In this document: one piece after another, positions 18,063 to 26,820 of the stretch
Position numbering within the stretch: the first letter of the stretch is position 1
How the letters are laid out: every line of letters begins with the position of its first letter
Assembly (NCBI GenBank): GCA_003696105.1
Contig: RFGE01000153.1
Coordinates: 1-54,234, forward strand
Source of the DNA: Deltaproteobacteria bacterium
Lineage (GTDB): Bacteria; Myxococcota_A; Polyangia; Haliangiales; J016
DNA length: 54,234 nt
Reading direction: 5' to 3'
Position numbers and translations under genes: made by a program
Notes under the pieces: generated by a model
The model's input: only the letters and a program-made list of their open reading frames with translations
Databases searched by the model: none
What the model was told of the DNA's origin: nothing

Positions 18063-20156
18063 CTAGCTCGGCATGCCGACCTGGACGGCGACCAGCGTGA
18101 TGTCCTCGCGCACCGGCCGGTCGCCGCAGTGGACCCGCACGTCGTCCAAAATCGCCGCACACAGCTCGGCCGGGTCGGCCGCCGCGCCGCGCGCGCGCAA
18201 CACCCGCTGCAGCCGGCGGTCGCCGTAGCGTTCGCCGCGCTCGCTCTCGGACTCGACCAGCGCGTCGGTGAAAAGGACGATCGTGTCGCCTCCCGCCAGC
18301 GGCATGCGGCCGACGGCGATGCGCGGTTCGGGCTCGATGCCGAGCGGCGTGCCGCGCGACACGAGCGCGCGCAGCCCGGACGGGCCGCACACGTACGGAA
18401 ACGGATGGCCGGCGTTGGCAAACGACACGCTCGGACCCTCTGGATCGATGAGGGCGGCGAAGCACGACATCAAGTAACGGGTCCGGCCGACCGACAACAC
18501 CGCGCGATTGAGAATCTGCATCAAGTCGAACAGGCCGAAACTCGCGCCGAGCAGTTGCTGCGCCGCCTCGCACGCCCCCTCGACCGTCGCGGTGACCAGC
18601 GCCGCGGGCACGCCGTGTCCGGTGGTATCGCCCACCAGAACCAGAGTGCGCCCGTCGGCCAACTCGGCCGCCGCCCACCAGTCGCCGCCGAACTGCCCCG
18701 CCGGTAGATAGTGCGCGACGACGCGACACGCCCCCACGGCGCGCTCGGTGACGCCCGCGCTGCGCGCGCGCTGGACCGCGGCGGCGACCTCGACCTCGCG
18801 CGCGTCCTCGGCGCGCTGCGTGGCCTCGCGGTACAGTCGCAGCCACGTGAGCGCGCGCGCCGCCGAATCCTGTAGCCGCGCCATCGCGTCCAGTTCGCTG
18901 TCGAGCAGAGGACGGCCGTCGGCGCGCGGTCCCGTCGCGATCACGCCCACCAGCGTGTCGCGATCGAGGAGCGGCAGCACGACGGCTGCGTCCAGAGCAG
19001 CAAACAGCGCCTCGATTGGCGCCCGCAAGCCGCCGAGGCGCTCCACCCCGAGACGATCGCGCGCGAGCGGAGCACGGTTCACGTGCAGCCACGCGCGCAC
19101 GCGGGCGTCGAGAGCGCGGCCGAGCAGTTCGTCGCCGGCCGGCAGCACCCGCGCACGCTGGAGCCCGAGCGCGCCCTCGAGCACGTCGCGCACGGCGTCT
19201 TGCAGCGGCTCGATCGCGGTGACCGCGGTACAGCGCTCGTCGAATGCGTCGAGGGCACGCTCGACCACCGCGCCGACGCGGTCCCGGCGGCGGGCGGCGC
19301 GCCGCCGAATCGCGCCGACCGCGGCGTGTCCGGCGATCATCGCGACGACGACCGCGGCGGTGGCCAGCGCGCGCGGCGCTCCGGCCACCGCCCACGCCAC
19401 GCCGCCGATCGCGACGACGATCGCGAGTTCCCACGGCGTGGCGTCGTCGCGCCCGCGCTTGCGGATGACGTCGATGCGGTGCACCGTCGCCACGAGCAGG
19501 CCGGTCGCCGCGAGCGCCGGGATCCACGCGAGCGGGACGCTGCCGACGCCGTGCGCCAGCAGCAGGTCGACGCTGCCGCCGACGATCAGACCGGTGACGG
19601 CGGCGAACCGCAGATAGCGGCGGCGCGCGTACGCACCGCCGGCCGTGCGCGCCCGACGCGCCGCCGCGATCGCACCGGCGCCACTCCAGCCGACCAAATT
19701 GGCGAGATGCACCTCCAGCAGCGGCCCGGCGACCGCGTTCCACAAGCCGGCGTCGGTGCGCCACACTCCCGCCACGACCCAGTCCGTGGCCAGCGTCACC
19801 ACCGCGCTCGCTGTCGCGATCGCCGCCGCCGCACCGATGAGCTTGCGAAACGCATGCAGCTGCACCTGTTCTCCCTGCAGCAGGGTGAACACGGCCGGTC
19901 CGATCAGCGCCAGCGGCGCGATCATCCAGCGATACCAGCGCGCCGCGAGCGCCGGGTCCACGCAGCTCGCCGCGGCCGCCTGCGCCGCGGCGTACACCGT
20001 GCCGGCAGCCACTGCCGCGATGAACGCCATGCGCATGACCGGGTCGCCGCGGGTAAACAGCCCGTACCCCAACAGCAGCAACAGCAGCGCCGCCACCACG
20101 AGGTACGGCACGCTCACCCAGTGCAGCGCGTAGTTTGCGGGCTCGAACAGCCCCAC
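18063..20156 (-). CDS. Membrane protein phosphatase: 7-8 TM sensor, GAF, SpoIIE (PP2C-like)
   Basis: A 697-residue protein. Residues 1-275 hold about seven or eight hydrophobic helices (for example SVPYLVVAALLLLLLGYGLF). About 300-450 look like a GAF domain (AVVLPLLDRDTLVGVIATGP). A short helical linker is followed by a SpoIIE-type phosphatase from about 475, with AGQFGGDWWAAAELADG, VGDTTGHGVPAALVTA, FANAGHPFPYV, GDTIVLFTDALVE and REDITLVAV. All acidic metal positions appear present. SpoIIE enzymes typically dephosphorylate anti-sigma-factor antagonists, but no STAS or anti-sigma kinase gene is adjacent. The GTG start is preceded by TAGCAT six bases upstream. It lies 72 bases upstream of a plus-strand shadow-free gap and shares no operon with its neighbours. 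Confidence 0.92.
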   Translation of the reverse strand: MGLFEPANYALHWVSVPYLVVAALLLLLLGYGLFTRGDPVMRMAFIAAVAAGTVYAAAQAAAASCVDPALAARWYRWMIAPLALIGPAVFTLLQGEQVQLHAFRKLIGAAAAIATASAVVTLATDWVVAGVWRTDAGLWNAVAGPLLEVHLANLVGWSGAGAIAAARRARTAGGAYARRRYLRFAAVTGLIVGGSVDLLLAHGVGSVPLAWIPALAATGLLVATVHRIDVIRKRGRDDATPWELAIVVAIGGVAWAVAGAPRALATAAVVVAMIAGHAAVGAIRRRAARRRDRVGAVVERALDAFDERCTAVTAIEPLQDAVRDVLEGALGLQRARVLPAGDELLGRALDARVRAWLHVNRAPLARDRLGVERLGGLRAPIEALFAALDAAVVLPLLDRDTLVGVIATGPRADGRPLLDSELDAMARLQDSAARALTWLRLYREATQRAEDAREVEVAAAVQRARSAGVTERAVGACRVVAHYLPAGQFGGDWWAAAELADGRTLVLVGDTTGHGVPAALVTATVEGACEAAQQLLGASFGLFDLMQILNRAVLSVGRTRYLMSCFAALIDPEGPSVSFANAGHPFPYVCGPSGLRALVSRGTPLGIEPEPRIAVGRMPLAGGDTIVLFTDALVESESERGERYGDRRLQRVLRARGAAADPAELCAAILDDVRVHCGDRPVREDITLVAVQVGMPS

Positions 20157-20168
20157 CGAGCCATGCTA
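20154..20168 (-). promoter_or_regulatory. Predicted leaderless promoter -10
   Basis: On the minus strand TAGCAT (20163-20168) ends six bases before the GTG start at 20154-20156. There is no Shine-Dalgarno sequence. Confidence 0.5.
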
Positions 20169-20262
20169 CCACCCGTCGCGACCGCGGCGTCAGCCGACGC
20201 CGCGCGCCGCACGGCACGGCGGCCGGCCGCCGACGAGCCCCCGAACCGTCGCGACCGCGACG

Positions 20263-20859
20263 TCAGTTGACGAGGTACTCGGCGCGCAGCTCATAGAGGT
20301 TGTACGCGCACGCTCCCGCGCAGTCGCCGCCTCCGGCGAGCTGGACCGACACGGTGTAGGCCGCCGGTCCCTTCGGCAGTTCGGCGCACACTCGTTCGGT
20401 GCCGGTGAAGTCCGGATCGGGTGTGCAGAGCTGCGCGGTCGTGACGATCTCGCCCGCTGCATCGCGCACCTGCACCGACAGCGGCGCCATCGCGATCGGG
20501 AATCGCGCCGACACGAGCAGGCGCGCGCCCGGTGCGAGACACTCGTCCAACTTGAATGCGTACACGTCGACGTCGCCGGACCGCGCGATGCAGCCGTTGG
20601 TGACCGCGCCGGCGCCGCCGCACGCCAGCCGGCCGAGCGGCGTCGCAGCGTCCGCGTCCTCGTTCGGCTCATCGGCCTCGGTTCCCTCGGGACACGCGAA
20701 CGGCCGCACGGCCGCCGGTCGCTCGCACGTGTACGTGAGCGGGTCGCAGGACAGGTCCGGCGGGCACAGCATCTCGGGTCCGCAAAAATACGTGCCCGGA
20801 CCGATCTCCGGCTCGCACGCGGCCATCGCGACCGCAGCCACCCACGCCCAGCGCCGCAT
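20263..20859 (-). CDS. Lipoprotein with Cys-rich head and PPC-like domain
   Basis: A 198-residue predicted lipoprotein: RRWAWVAAVAMAAC places the lipidated Cys near residue 15. A short Cys-rich segment follows (FCGPEMLCPPDLSCDPLTYT). A beta-rich domain then begins DEPNEDADAATPLG and contains GDVDVYAFKLDE, which resembles the bacterial pre-peptidase C-terminal (PPC) fold common in secreted proteins of this phylum. The start at 20859 shares its A with the previous stop (TGATG), so it is coupled to the upstream gene. The ligand and function are unknown. Confidence 0.8.
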   Translation of the reverse strand: MRRWAWVAAVAMAACEPEIGPGTYFCGPEMLCPPDLSCDPLTYTCERPAAVRPFACPEGTEADEPNEDADAATPLGRLACGGAGAVTNGCIARSGDVDVYAFKLDECLAPGARLLVSARFPIAMAPLSVQVRDAAGEIVTTAQLCTPDPDFTGTERVCAELPKGPAAYTVSVQLAGGGDCAGACAYNLYELRAEYLVN

Positions 20860-21419
20860 CAAAATGTCCACGACGCCCCCGCCACTGCACCGCCCGGCAC
20901 CGGCGTCCACCACGTCTGTCGCCCGGCCTCCTCCGCATCGTCGGCGTACGACCGTTCGACCGGGTCCGGGCTGGTCCAGATGAAGTACGCCACCGTCCCG
21001 ACCAGCAGCACCCCGCCGGTCGCGTACATCGCGATGGCCCGCGTTCGGTTGTCCAGCGCGTCGCGCCGCCGCCGGTCGACCTCGTCGGTATACACGAGGC
21101 CGCTGTGGTCGCCGGAGAACCGGCTCACCTCGTCGGACGCCCGCTTGGACTCGAGGTGGAAGTACAGCCCCAGTCCACCGGCCGCCAGCGTGGCGCCCGC
21201 GAGCGACGCGAGGACGATCTTCTGGCCGCGCGTGCGGGGCGGCTCGACCCAGTACGTGAGCGGCTTCTGGCCCTGCTCGGAGAAATAATCGAGGGACGTC
21301 CTGTCGCCGCCGCCCGCCGGACCGGCGTCCTCGGCCCGCGCCGGCGCGGTCACCAACGCGCCGGCGACCGCGAGCCCGACCGCCGCGCGATGCGAACGAA
21401 ACCGCCGATGGGTCGCCAT
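20859..21419 (-). CDS. Exported membrane protein of unknown function
   Basis: A 186-residue protein with a signal peptide (AAVGLAVAGALVTAPARAED, cleavage near residue 30). Two hydrophobic helices (IVLASLAGATLAAGGLGLYF near 65-85 and MYATGGVLLVGTVAYFIW near 128-146) flank a charged loop with DEVDRRRRDALDNRTRA. Such two-helix proteins are frequent in myxobacterial operons beside lipoproteins or kinases, but I recognise no named family. The start at 21419 is chosen for its signal peptide and a weak AGGA 10-13 bases upstream. It is coupled to the lipoprotein gene downstream. Confidence 0.75.
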   Translation of the reverse strand: MATHRRFRSHRAAVGLAVAGALVTAPARAEDAGPAGGGDRTSLDYFSEQGQKPLTYWVEPPRTRGQKIVLASLAGATLAAGGLGLYFHLESKRASDEVSRFSGDHSGLVYTDEVDRRRRDALDNRTRAIAMYATGGVLLVGTVAYFIWTSPDPVERSYADDAEEAGRQTWWTPVPGGAVAGASWTF

Positions 21420-21518
21420 GGCGGCATCCTGCTTTGGCGCGCGCACGCCGTCAACCCGTGCGCCGGCGCGGTGAGATCGTGTCAGGCGGCGCGAAGACGC
21501 AAGGCACGCCGCCCGCAC

Positions 21519-22043
21519 TCAGAAGTACCAGCGAAAGCCGATGGCGCCGTCTACGCCGAGGTCGACGTCGTGCACGAGCTGCAGATCGAGCGCCAGCTCG
21601 AAATACACTTGCAGCGGCGCTCGGCGGAAGTCGAGCGCGATGCCGAACGGCATCCGGCCCCCGACGTGAATGTCGCCGTCGTGGCCGGCGTGGTCGTGCT
21701 CCGCGATCCACGGGCCGACGCCGGTGTAGATCGGCACGTCGACCGCGGACCCGCGCACCAGTTCGGCCAAGTAGAACTTCCAGATGAGGTGGACGTACAC
21801 GTCCGAGTCGTCGAACGTGTCGAGCCCGACCGCGAGTTCGATCGCGTGGCCGAACCCCGGGCGCCTGCGGTGGTACTCGAGCGTCACGCCCGTCGGATCG
21901 CCGACGACGAGGCCCAGGCCGAGCGACCCGCCGGCGCGACGCTGAGCGCGCGCGGACGACGGAACCGCGAGCGCGACGGCGACGGCGGCGGCGGCGAACC
22001 AACGACCGGAGGACACCGTGAGTGGACGCGAAACGGCGCGCAT
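21519..22043 (-). CDS. Secreted small beta-barrel-like protein
   Basis: A 174-residue protein with a signal peptide ending near residue 33 (ALAVPSSARAQ). A glycine/aromatic-rich domain of amphipathic strands follows: GGSLGLGLVVGDPTGVTLEY, SDVYVHLIWKFYL, VPIYTGVGPWIAEHDH, and a C-terminal GAIGFRWYF with terminal Phe typical of outer-membrane barrels. It looks like a small OmpW/OprF-size barrel of unknown role. The start at 22043 is preferred over 22055 because TAGCAT (minus strand, 22054-22059) overlaps the latter and sits 10 bases before the former. Confidence 0.75.
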   Translation of the reverse strand: MRAVSRPLTVSSGRWFAAAAVAVALAVPSSARAQRRAGGSLGLGLVVGDPTGVTLEYHRRRPGFGHAIELAVGLDTFDDSDVYVHLIWKFYLAELVRGSAVDVPIYTGVGPWIAEHDHAGHDGDIHVGGRMPFGIALDFRRAPLQVYFELALDLQLVHDVDLGVDGAIGFRWYF

Positions 22044-22147
22044 TGTGGCGGCCATGCTATCGCACAACGGCGCCGCCGTGGTATCTGAGCGCCGCGGCAC
22101 GCTCGCCACCGCCGGTCGCGGCGCCGGGACGTCCGCCCGTACTCGCC

Positions 22148-22909
22148 ATGACGATCACTGACGACATCCGTAGCCGACTCGACGTTCACGACGGCCCGCG
22201 CGCCGCTCGCATTCTCGACGACGTGCTCGCGCGCTGCCGCGCCGGCGCTCCCGACGGCCTCGTCGTGTTCGACCTCGACTCCACGTTGCTCAACAACCGC
22301 CCGCGCCAGGCCCGCATCTTGCGCGAATTCGGCGTCGACCGCGGCATCCCGGAGCTTGCGCAGTCGAGGCCCGAGCACTGGACCGGCTGGGAGTTCGAGC
22401 CGGCGATGCGAGCCGCCGGCCTGCCGGACGATCGCATCGCGCAGATCGCCGCCGACTTCAAGGCGTTTTGGCGCGACCGGTTCTTCACCAGCGCCTACTG
22501 CCGCGACGACGTCCCGATCCCGGGCGCGCCGCGGTTCGTCCGCGCCGTCGCCGACACGGGCGCGCGCGTGTGCTACGTCACCGGCCGCCACGAAGCGATG
22601 CGCGAGGGCACGATCGAGTCGTTCCGCAACGGCGGCTTCCTGCTGCCCGACGGGGACCGCGTACAGCTCATCATGAAACCGACGCTCGACGAAAGCGACG
22701 ACACGTTCAAAGCCGAAGCGCACGCCGCGCTGCGCGCGCTCGGTCCCGTCGTCGCCGTGTTCGACAACGAGCCGACACACATCAACGACTACCGCGACGC
22801 GTTCCCCGACGCGATGCACGTCCATTTGGCGACCGACTGCTCGCCGCGGCCGGTCTACGTGGCGAAGGGAATCCCGTCGATCCCGGACTTCTCGGCATTC
22901 GCCGCCTGA
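22148..22909 (+). CDS. HAD-superfamily hydrolase
   Basis: A 253-residue haloacid-dehalogenase-type phosphatase. Motif I is VVFDLDSTLLNN with nucleophile Asp42 and Asp44. A helical cap follows (about 55-120). Motif II is YVTGRHEAM, motif III Lys is in LIMKPTLDESDDTFK, and motif IV is VAVFDNEPTHINDYRD. All catalytic positions are present. The substrate is unknown. It is divergent from the barrel gene and convergent, with a 10-base gap, with the membrane protein gene ending at 22920. The ATG at 22148 places motif I at a normal distance; no Shine-Dalgarno site is obvious. Confidence 0.9.
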   Translation: MTITDDIRSRLDVHDGPRAARILDDVLARCRAGAPDGLVVFDLDSTLLNNRPRQARILREFGVDRGIPELAQSRPEHWTGWEFEPAMRAAGLPDDRIAQIAADFKAFWRDRFFTSAYCRDDVPIPGAPRFVRAVADTGARVCYVTGRHEAMREGTIESFRNGGFLLPDGDRVQLIMKPTLDESDDTFKAEAHAALRALGPVVAVFDNEPTHINDYRDAFPDAMHVHLATDCSPRPVYVAKGIPSIPDFSAFAA

Positions 22910-22919
22910 CGCCGGCACA

Positions 22920-24008
22920 TCACCCCGCGGCGGCCTCCGCCGCCACTTCGGCGGCGCGACGGCGCTCGGCGCGCGCCAACAGGTGCACCGCGCCGAGCAC
23001 GAAGCCGAGCGCGAGCCAGTCGCGCAAGTGCACCGCGCGGCCGCCGAACGCCCACCAGATCAGCGTGGCGGTCGTCCCCGCGACCAGCGACGTGAGGCGG
23101 TTGACGAGCCCGGCGAACGTCGCCGTGCGCCCCTTGAACAGAAACAGGAACACGCTGAAGAACGCCGACGCGCCGAATACGAGACCGGACGCGGTGGCCC
23201 ATTGCCACCGAGGCGCAGGGTCGGTGAACGCGCGGCGAACGGCGTCGACCCGCGGGTCGTCGACGTAGCTCACCAGGAGCACGGTCGCGAAGATCATCGC
23301 CCCCGTCGCCGCGAACTGTTCGAGCGCGAAGAAGCCCTTGTTGTCGAGCTTGACTCCCTTGGCGCGCGTATTCTTGTAGTAGTTCATCAGGTAGATGCGC
23401 ACCGCGTACGCACCGATGTAGCTGCAAAAGATCACCAGCGCCGCCGGGTTGGTCAGAAAGTCGAACGCGCCCGGCTCGAGCACGCCGTACGCGATGTGGA
23501 CGCCGACGGCGCCGAGGGCGAGCACGACCGCGAGGTTCTCCTCGGGGTACACGCGCTTGTGCAGGATGCCCTGGCGGATCTGAATGGCGTCGACCGCGCG
23601 GCTGGCGACGATCACGCTGCCGCGCATCATGGTCATCGCCACCATCACGGTGATCGGCAACGTGTACATGAGCGTCGTCGTCGGGATGACGACGGCCGTG
23701 CACACGCCGGACGGAATGATGTAGGCGAGTTCGCTCGGCCACCGGACGCCGAGCCAGGTGACCGGGCGGTTGGACTGCATGCGATACCAGCGCAATCCGA
23801 CCACCACCGGAAACACGGCCGCGCTGCCGCCGACGGTGGAGTACACGAGATATTGCATGTCCTCCATCCCCGTCGACAGGAAGTACTTCACCGAGATCGC
23901 GGTCACGACGTAACACGCGAAGTACCCGGCGCACAGCTGGACGAGCTGCGCGGTGCTGCCCTCGGTCGCTCGTTTCACGGCGAAGCGATCCTTGTACCAC
24001 CGGCGCAC
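22920..24008 (-). CDS. Multi-pass membrane protein (EamA-like transporter layout)
   Basis: A protein of about 362 residues with roughly ten hydrophobic segments (for example LCAGYFACYVVTAISVKYF, IPTTTLMYTLPITVMVAMTM, ASGLVFGASAFFSVFLFLF). The helix density and size resemble drug/metabolite or nucleotide-sugar transporters of the EamA/DMT type, but no signature motif fixes the family. It is the last gene of the PP2C cassette, 61 bases after the previous gene. The start is uncertain: the GTG at 24008 is proposed because the helix-rich part begins shortly after (RRWYKDRFAVKRATEG); a later GTG at 23978 is possible. Confidence 0.75.
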   Translation of the reverse strand: MRRWYKDRFAVKRATEGSTAQLVQLCAGYFACYVVTAISVKYFLSTGMEDMQYLVYSTVGGSAAVFPVVVGLRWYRMQSNRPVTWLGVRWPSELAYIIPSGVCTAVVIPTTTLMYTLPITVMVAMTMMRGSVIVASRAVDAIQIRQGILHKRVYPEENLAVVLALGAVGVHIAYGVLEPGAFDFLTNPAALVIFCSYIGAYAVRIYLMNYYKNTRAKGVKLDNKGFFALEQFAATGAMIFATVLLVSYVDDPRVDAVRRAFTDPAPRWQWATASGLVFGASAFFSVFLFLFKGRTATFAGLVNRLTSLVAGTTATLIWWAFGGRAVHLRDWLALGFVLGAVHLLARAERRRAAEVAAEAAAG

Positions 24009-24069
24009 CGGCGAGCGCAAAATCCGAATCGAATCGGCCGGCGGCCCGTCCAGACCGGAGCGACCGGCG

Positions 24070-24510
24070 TCACTCGTCCGCGTCCACCGATGCGCGCAGC
24101 CGCTCGATCGCGGCCTCCTGCCGCAACAGCGCGGCGCGGTCGGCGGCCGCGCGGGCGACTGCGGCGAGCGCGACGATGCGCGCCGCGGCGCACGCCACGT
24201 CGGTCGCCGCCTCGGCGACCAGCAGCTCTTCGGACGGGTCGCGCAGCGCGCGTTGCGCCGCCGCGAGCAGCCGCTCGCACACTTCGTCGCACTCGACGAG
24301 CAATTCGTGTTCGTCGTCACCCCACGCCAGCCGCCGGGACAGCGCGTCGTGCAGGCCGAGGTCCAACCCCGGATCGGTGTGCTCGTACGACGCAAGCCGG
24401 CGCAAGGTGGCGTCGAACACCTCGGCGCCGAGCGCGGACTCGCCGCGCTCCGCGATGTCGAGCACTTCGTCGCGCAACACCGCGACCCGCTCGGCCAGCC
24501 CCGCCGTCAC
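24070..24510 (-). CDS. Small helical cytoplasmic protein of the PP2C cassette
   Basis: A 146-residue protein predicted almost wholly alpha-helical, acidic and Ala-rich, with no signal peptide. I recognise no family. The GTG at 24510 overlaps the PP2C stop in a GTGA arrangement and has GGGAGG about 6 bases upstream, which decides the start against an ATG at 24534. Its coupling to the phosphatase suggests a dedicated partner. The segment SEELLVAEAATDVACAAARI and the repeated Ala/Arg helices at the C-terminus suggest a helical bundle. Confidence 0.75.
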   Translation of the reverse strand: MTAGLAERVAVLRDEVLDIAERGESALGAEVFDATLRRLASYEHTDPGLDLGLHDALSRRLAWGDDEHELLVECDEVCERLLAAAQRALRDPSEELLVAEAATDVACAAARIVALAAVARAAADRAALLRQEAAIERLRASVDADE

Positions 24511-26300
24511 CGCCGGCCTCCCGGTGGCGCCCATCCGGGCTGCGTATCGTCCGACCGCGGGCGCGAAGTCTGCCGCACCAACGTGCGCCGCAGGGAAGCC
24601 GCGCGGTCGATCGCCTCGCGCAACGCATCGGCGATCGGTCGCCCGGTATCGACGACGAGGTGCGCCACGCCCATCGCGATGCGCCGGTGCGCCACCGCCA
24701 CGCGGCGCAGCGCCGCCGCCCGCGCCGCCGGCGTCGCGGACGCCCGCGCGAGCGCGCCGAAGTGCGCGGCGCGGGCGCGGTCGAGCGCGTCGAGCAGCGG
24801 GGCGACCGCCGGCTCGCCCGCCGCCGCGGCGCCGAGCAGTTCGCGCGCGGCGAGCAGGCCGTCGAGCGCGCCGCCTCGCTCGCGCGCCGCCGCGTGCGCG
24901 CGGTCGATCACGCCGGTCGCGATCGCGCCGACGCGCGGCCGCTGGCTGTCGGCGGCCGCCTCACGTGCCGGGCCAAGGGCAGCGTCCAGACAGGCGGCGA
25001 CGTCGGGCGGCGGCGGATCGGAACGCGGCACGTCGACCGGGACCGTGACCGTCTCGGTGATCGCGGCGGCGCGCGCACGGGCGGCCTCCGCGTCGGCGAG
25101 TTCGCGCTCGACCTCGCGCAGCCGGCGCGCGATCACGTGGCCGACGGCGATGTCCGCCACGACGAGCGCGCGCGGCACGGCCGCGGCGAGCAGCGCGCCG
25201 GTGAGCGGATCGTCCGCGCGAATGGCCGCGACGACGCGCGCGGCCGCCTCGCCGAGCGCGTCGAGCAGCGCCCGCAGCGCGCCGAAGTCGCCCCCCTGGT
25301 CGAACCAGCCGGCCGCGAGATTCTCGGCGTAGGTCCACACATGGATGCCGGTCGTCTGCTCGAGGTCGCGGTATACCGCCTCGCACAGGTTGCCCGCGAC
25401 GATGTCGATCGCCTCGCCCTCGCTCAACACCGCGCACACGGGCGACTGCGCCACGCCCAGTTCGCGGGCGGCCGCGAGGAACACGTCGCGGCGATCCCAC
25501 CACGCCGCCGCGCCGGTCGTGCGGACGATCTGCGTGCGCCGCGGCACCGCGCGCTGCCCGGCGTCGACCACGACGGCGGTCACGTTGTCGCCGCCGCCCC
25601 CCTTGAGCGCGAGCGAGACCAGCTCGCGCGCGATCTGCTCCGGGTCGAGCGACGCGCCCATCGCCGCCGCGATCGCGTGCTCGGACGCGTAGCCGGTCAG
25701 ACCGTCGCTGCACAGAAGCAGCCGATCGCCGGGCCGCAGCTCGAGTTCGCAGAAATCGGGCCGCACGTCGGGGGACGCGCCGAGGTTGCGCGACAACACC
25801 GATCGGTACGGGTGGGTTCGCGCCTCCTCCTCCGTGATCGCGCCGCGCGACAGCAGCTCGGCGACGATCGTGTGGTCGGCCGTGAGTTGCTGCAGGCGGC
25901 CGTCGCGCCACAGGTAGGCGCGGCTGTCGCCGACGTGGGCGATCAGCACCCGGTCGCGCGCGAGCGAGCGGCACACGACCGCCGTGGTGCCCATGCCGCG
26001 GCGCGCGCCGCGGCGCGCCGCCTCCGCGCGTACCGCCTCCGACGCGCGCCGCAGCGCGTCCGCCAGAAGCTCGCGCGGGTCGGCGTTGGGCGCCGCGGAC
26101 GCCACGACGTCGCGCACGGCGTCGCGCGCGAGCGCCGACGCGACCTCGCCGGCGAGGTGACCGCCCATGCCGTCGAACACGCCGTAGAGGCCGATGTCCG
26201 GTGCGACGAGGTAGCAATCCTCGTTCGTGTCGCGCACGTTGCCGGCGTGGGTCGCGCCGCCCGCCCGCAGTCCCGCTTCCGCCACCGCGCGCTCGGTCAC
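24507..26300 (-). CDS. PP2C-family Ser/Thr phosphatase with long C-terminal helical extension
   Basis: A 597-residue protein. PP2C (Stp1/PrpC-like) domain at about 10-250: NVRDTNEDCYL, GVFDGMGGHLAGE, GMGTTAVV, AHVGDSRAYLWRDG, TADHTIVAELLSRG, LLLCSDGLTGYAS and GGGGDNVTAVVVD. All metal-binding Asp are present, so it should be active on phospho-Ser/Thr proteins. The remaining 340 residues are not PP2C: first a mixed region with WDRRDVFLAAARELGVAQSP, then long Ala/Arg helices of unknown fold. The GTG start at 26300 overlaps the upstream stop (GTGA) and has AGGAGGGG upstream. It may counteract the membrane kinases encoded 17 kb away (inference only). Confidence 0.94.
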   Translation of the reverse strand: MTERAVAEAGLRAGGATHAGNVRDTNEDCYLVAPDIGLYGVFDGMGGHLAGEVASALARDAVRDVVASAAPNADPRELLADALRRASEAVRAEAARRGARRGMGTTAVVCRSLARDRVLIAHVGDSRAYLWRDGRLQQLTADHTIVAELLSRGAITEEEARTHPYRSVLSRNLGASPDVRPDFCELELRPGDRLLLCSDGLTGYASEHAIAAAMGASLDPEQIARELVSLALKGGGGDNVTAVVVDAGQRAVPRRTQIVRTTGAAAWWDRRDVFLAAARELGVAQSPVCAVLSEGEAIDIVAGNLCEAVYRDLEQTTGIHVWTYAENLAAGWFDQGGDFGALRALLDALGEAAARVVAAIRADDPLTGALLAAAVPRALVVADIAVGHVIARRLREVERELADAEAARARAAAITETVTVPVDVPRSDPPPPDVAACLDAALGPAREAAADSQRPRVGAIATGVIDRAHAAARERGGALDGLLAARELLGAAAAGEPAVAPLLDALDRARAAHFGALARASATPAARAAALRRVAVAHRRIAMGVAHLVVDTGRPIADALREAIDRAASLRRTLVRQTSRPRSDDTQPGWAPPGGRR

Positions 26301-26743
26301 ACCCCCTCCTGGCGCAGCGCGCGAAGCTGCGCCGACCGCGCGGCGAGCTGGTCGGCCAGGCCGGCGACCAGCCAGCGCGCCGCCAGCGCGCTGGCGCCGT
26401 GCACCGCCGCGAGGAAGTCCGCGATCTCGCCCGGCGCCGCCTCCTTCTGGGCGACTCGCGCCGCGGCGTCGCCGACCGCCACGACCGCGTGGACCACGTT
26501 CTCGCGGGCAAACCCCTCCCCCTCGCGCAACGCCGCCCACCGCGCGACGACCTGGCGGTAGCGGTCCGCGTCGCCGGTGCGCAGGTAGGCCGCCATCTCG
26601 TCCACCAGTACTCCAATCTGGTCGCGGACGGCCGCGTCGGACACGCGCGCATAGGCCCGGTCGACGCTGCCGCGGATGGCGAGGAAGCGGTCGACGACTG
26701 CATCCCGCAGGGACTCGAGCGTCTGGGCCTGTTCCAGCCCCAT
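26297..26743 (-). CDS. Small helical protein, possible RsbRD-N-like sensor domain
   Basis: A 148-residue all-helical cytoplasmic protein that leads the PP2C cassette. Features include LRDAVVDRFLAIRGSVDRAY, IGVLVDEMAAYLRTGDADRY and REGEGFARENVVHAVVAVGD. The spacing and the WAALREGEGF stretch recall the N-terminal domain of RsbR-type proteins, but this assignment is weak and no STAS domain follows. The ATG at 26743 has TACCAT seven bases upstream and no Shine-Dalgarno, so the cassette mRNA is probably leaderless. It overlaps the PP2C start by 4 bases. Confidence 0.75.
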   Translation of the reverse strand: MGLEQAQTLESLRDAVVDRFLAIRGSVDRAYARVSDAAVRDQIGVLVDEMAAYLRTGDADRYRQVVARWAALREGEGFARENVVHAVVAVGDAAARVAQKEAAPGEIADFLAAVHGASALAARWLVAGLADQLAARSAQLRALRQEGV

Positions 26744-26756
26744 CGCGGCTATGGTA
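26741..26756 (-). promoter_or_regulatory. Predicted leaderless promoter of the PP2C cassette
   Basis: On the minus strand TACCAT (26751-26756) ends seven bases before the ATG at 26741-26743. It shares a 74-base divergent region with the receiver gene at 26818. Confidence 0.5.
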
Positions 26757-26785
26757 TCACTGCGGCCTGGCCCGTGCGCCCGTGC

Positions 26786-26820
26786 TAGGCTGTCCGCGGC
26801 AGGGGCGGAGGAACGACATG
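26786..26820 (+). promoter_or_regulatory. Predicted -10 and Shine-Dalgarno of the two-receiver gene
   Basis: TAGGCT at 26786-26791 could be the -10 box. A GCGGAGGAA ribosome site follows, ending about 6 bases before the ATG at 26818. This gene has a short led mRNA, in contrast to the leaderless gene on the other strand. Confidence 0.5.

Noticed and set aside
20174-20266. 20-base direct repeat (20174-20193 and 20247-20266) around a lipoprotein gene end
   Set aside because: One mismatch, simple GC-rich composition and no flanking mobile features; considered chance or minor duplication.
24061-24534. ATG at 24534 as start of the small helical protein
   Set aside because: The GTG at 24510 has a proper ribosome site and the same GTGA overlap pattern as its neighbour.
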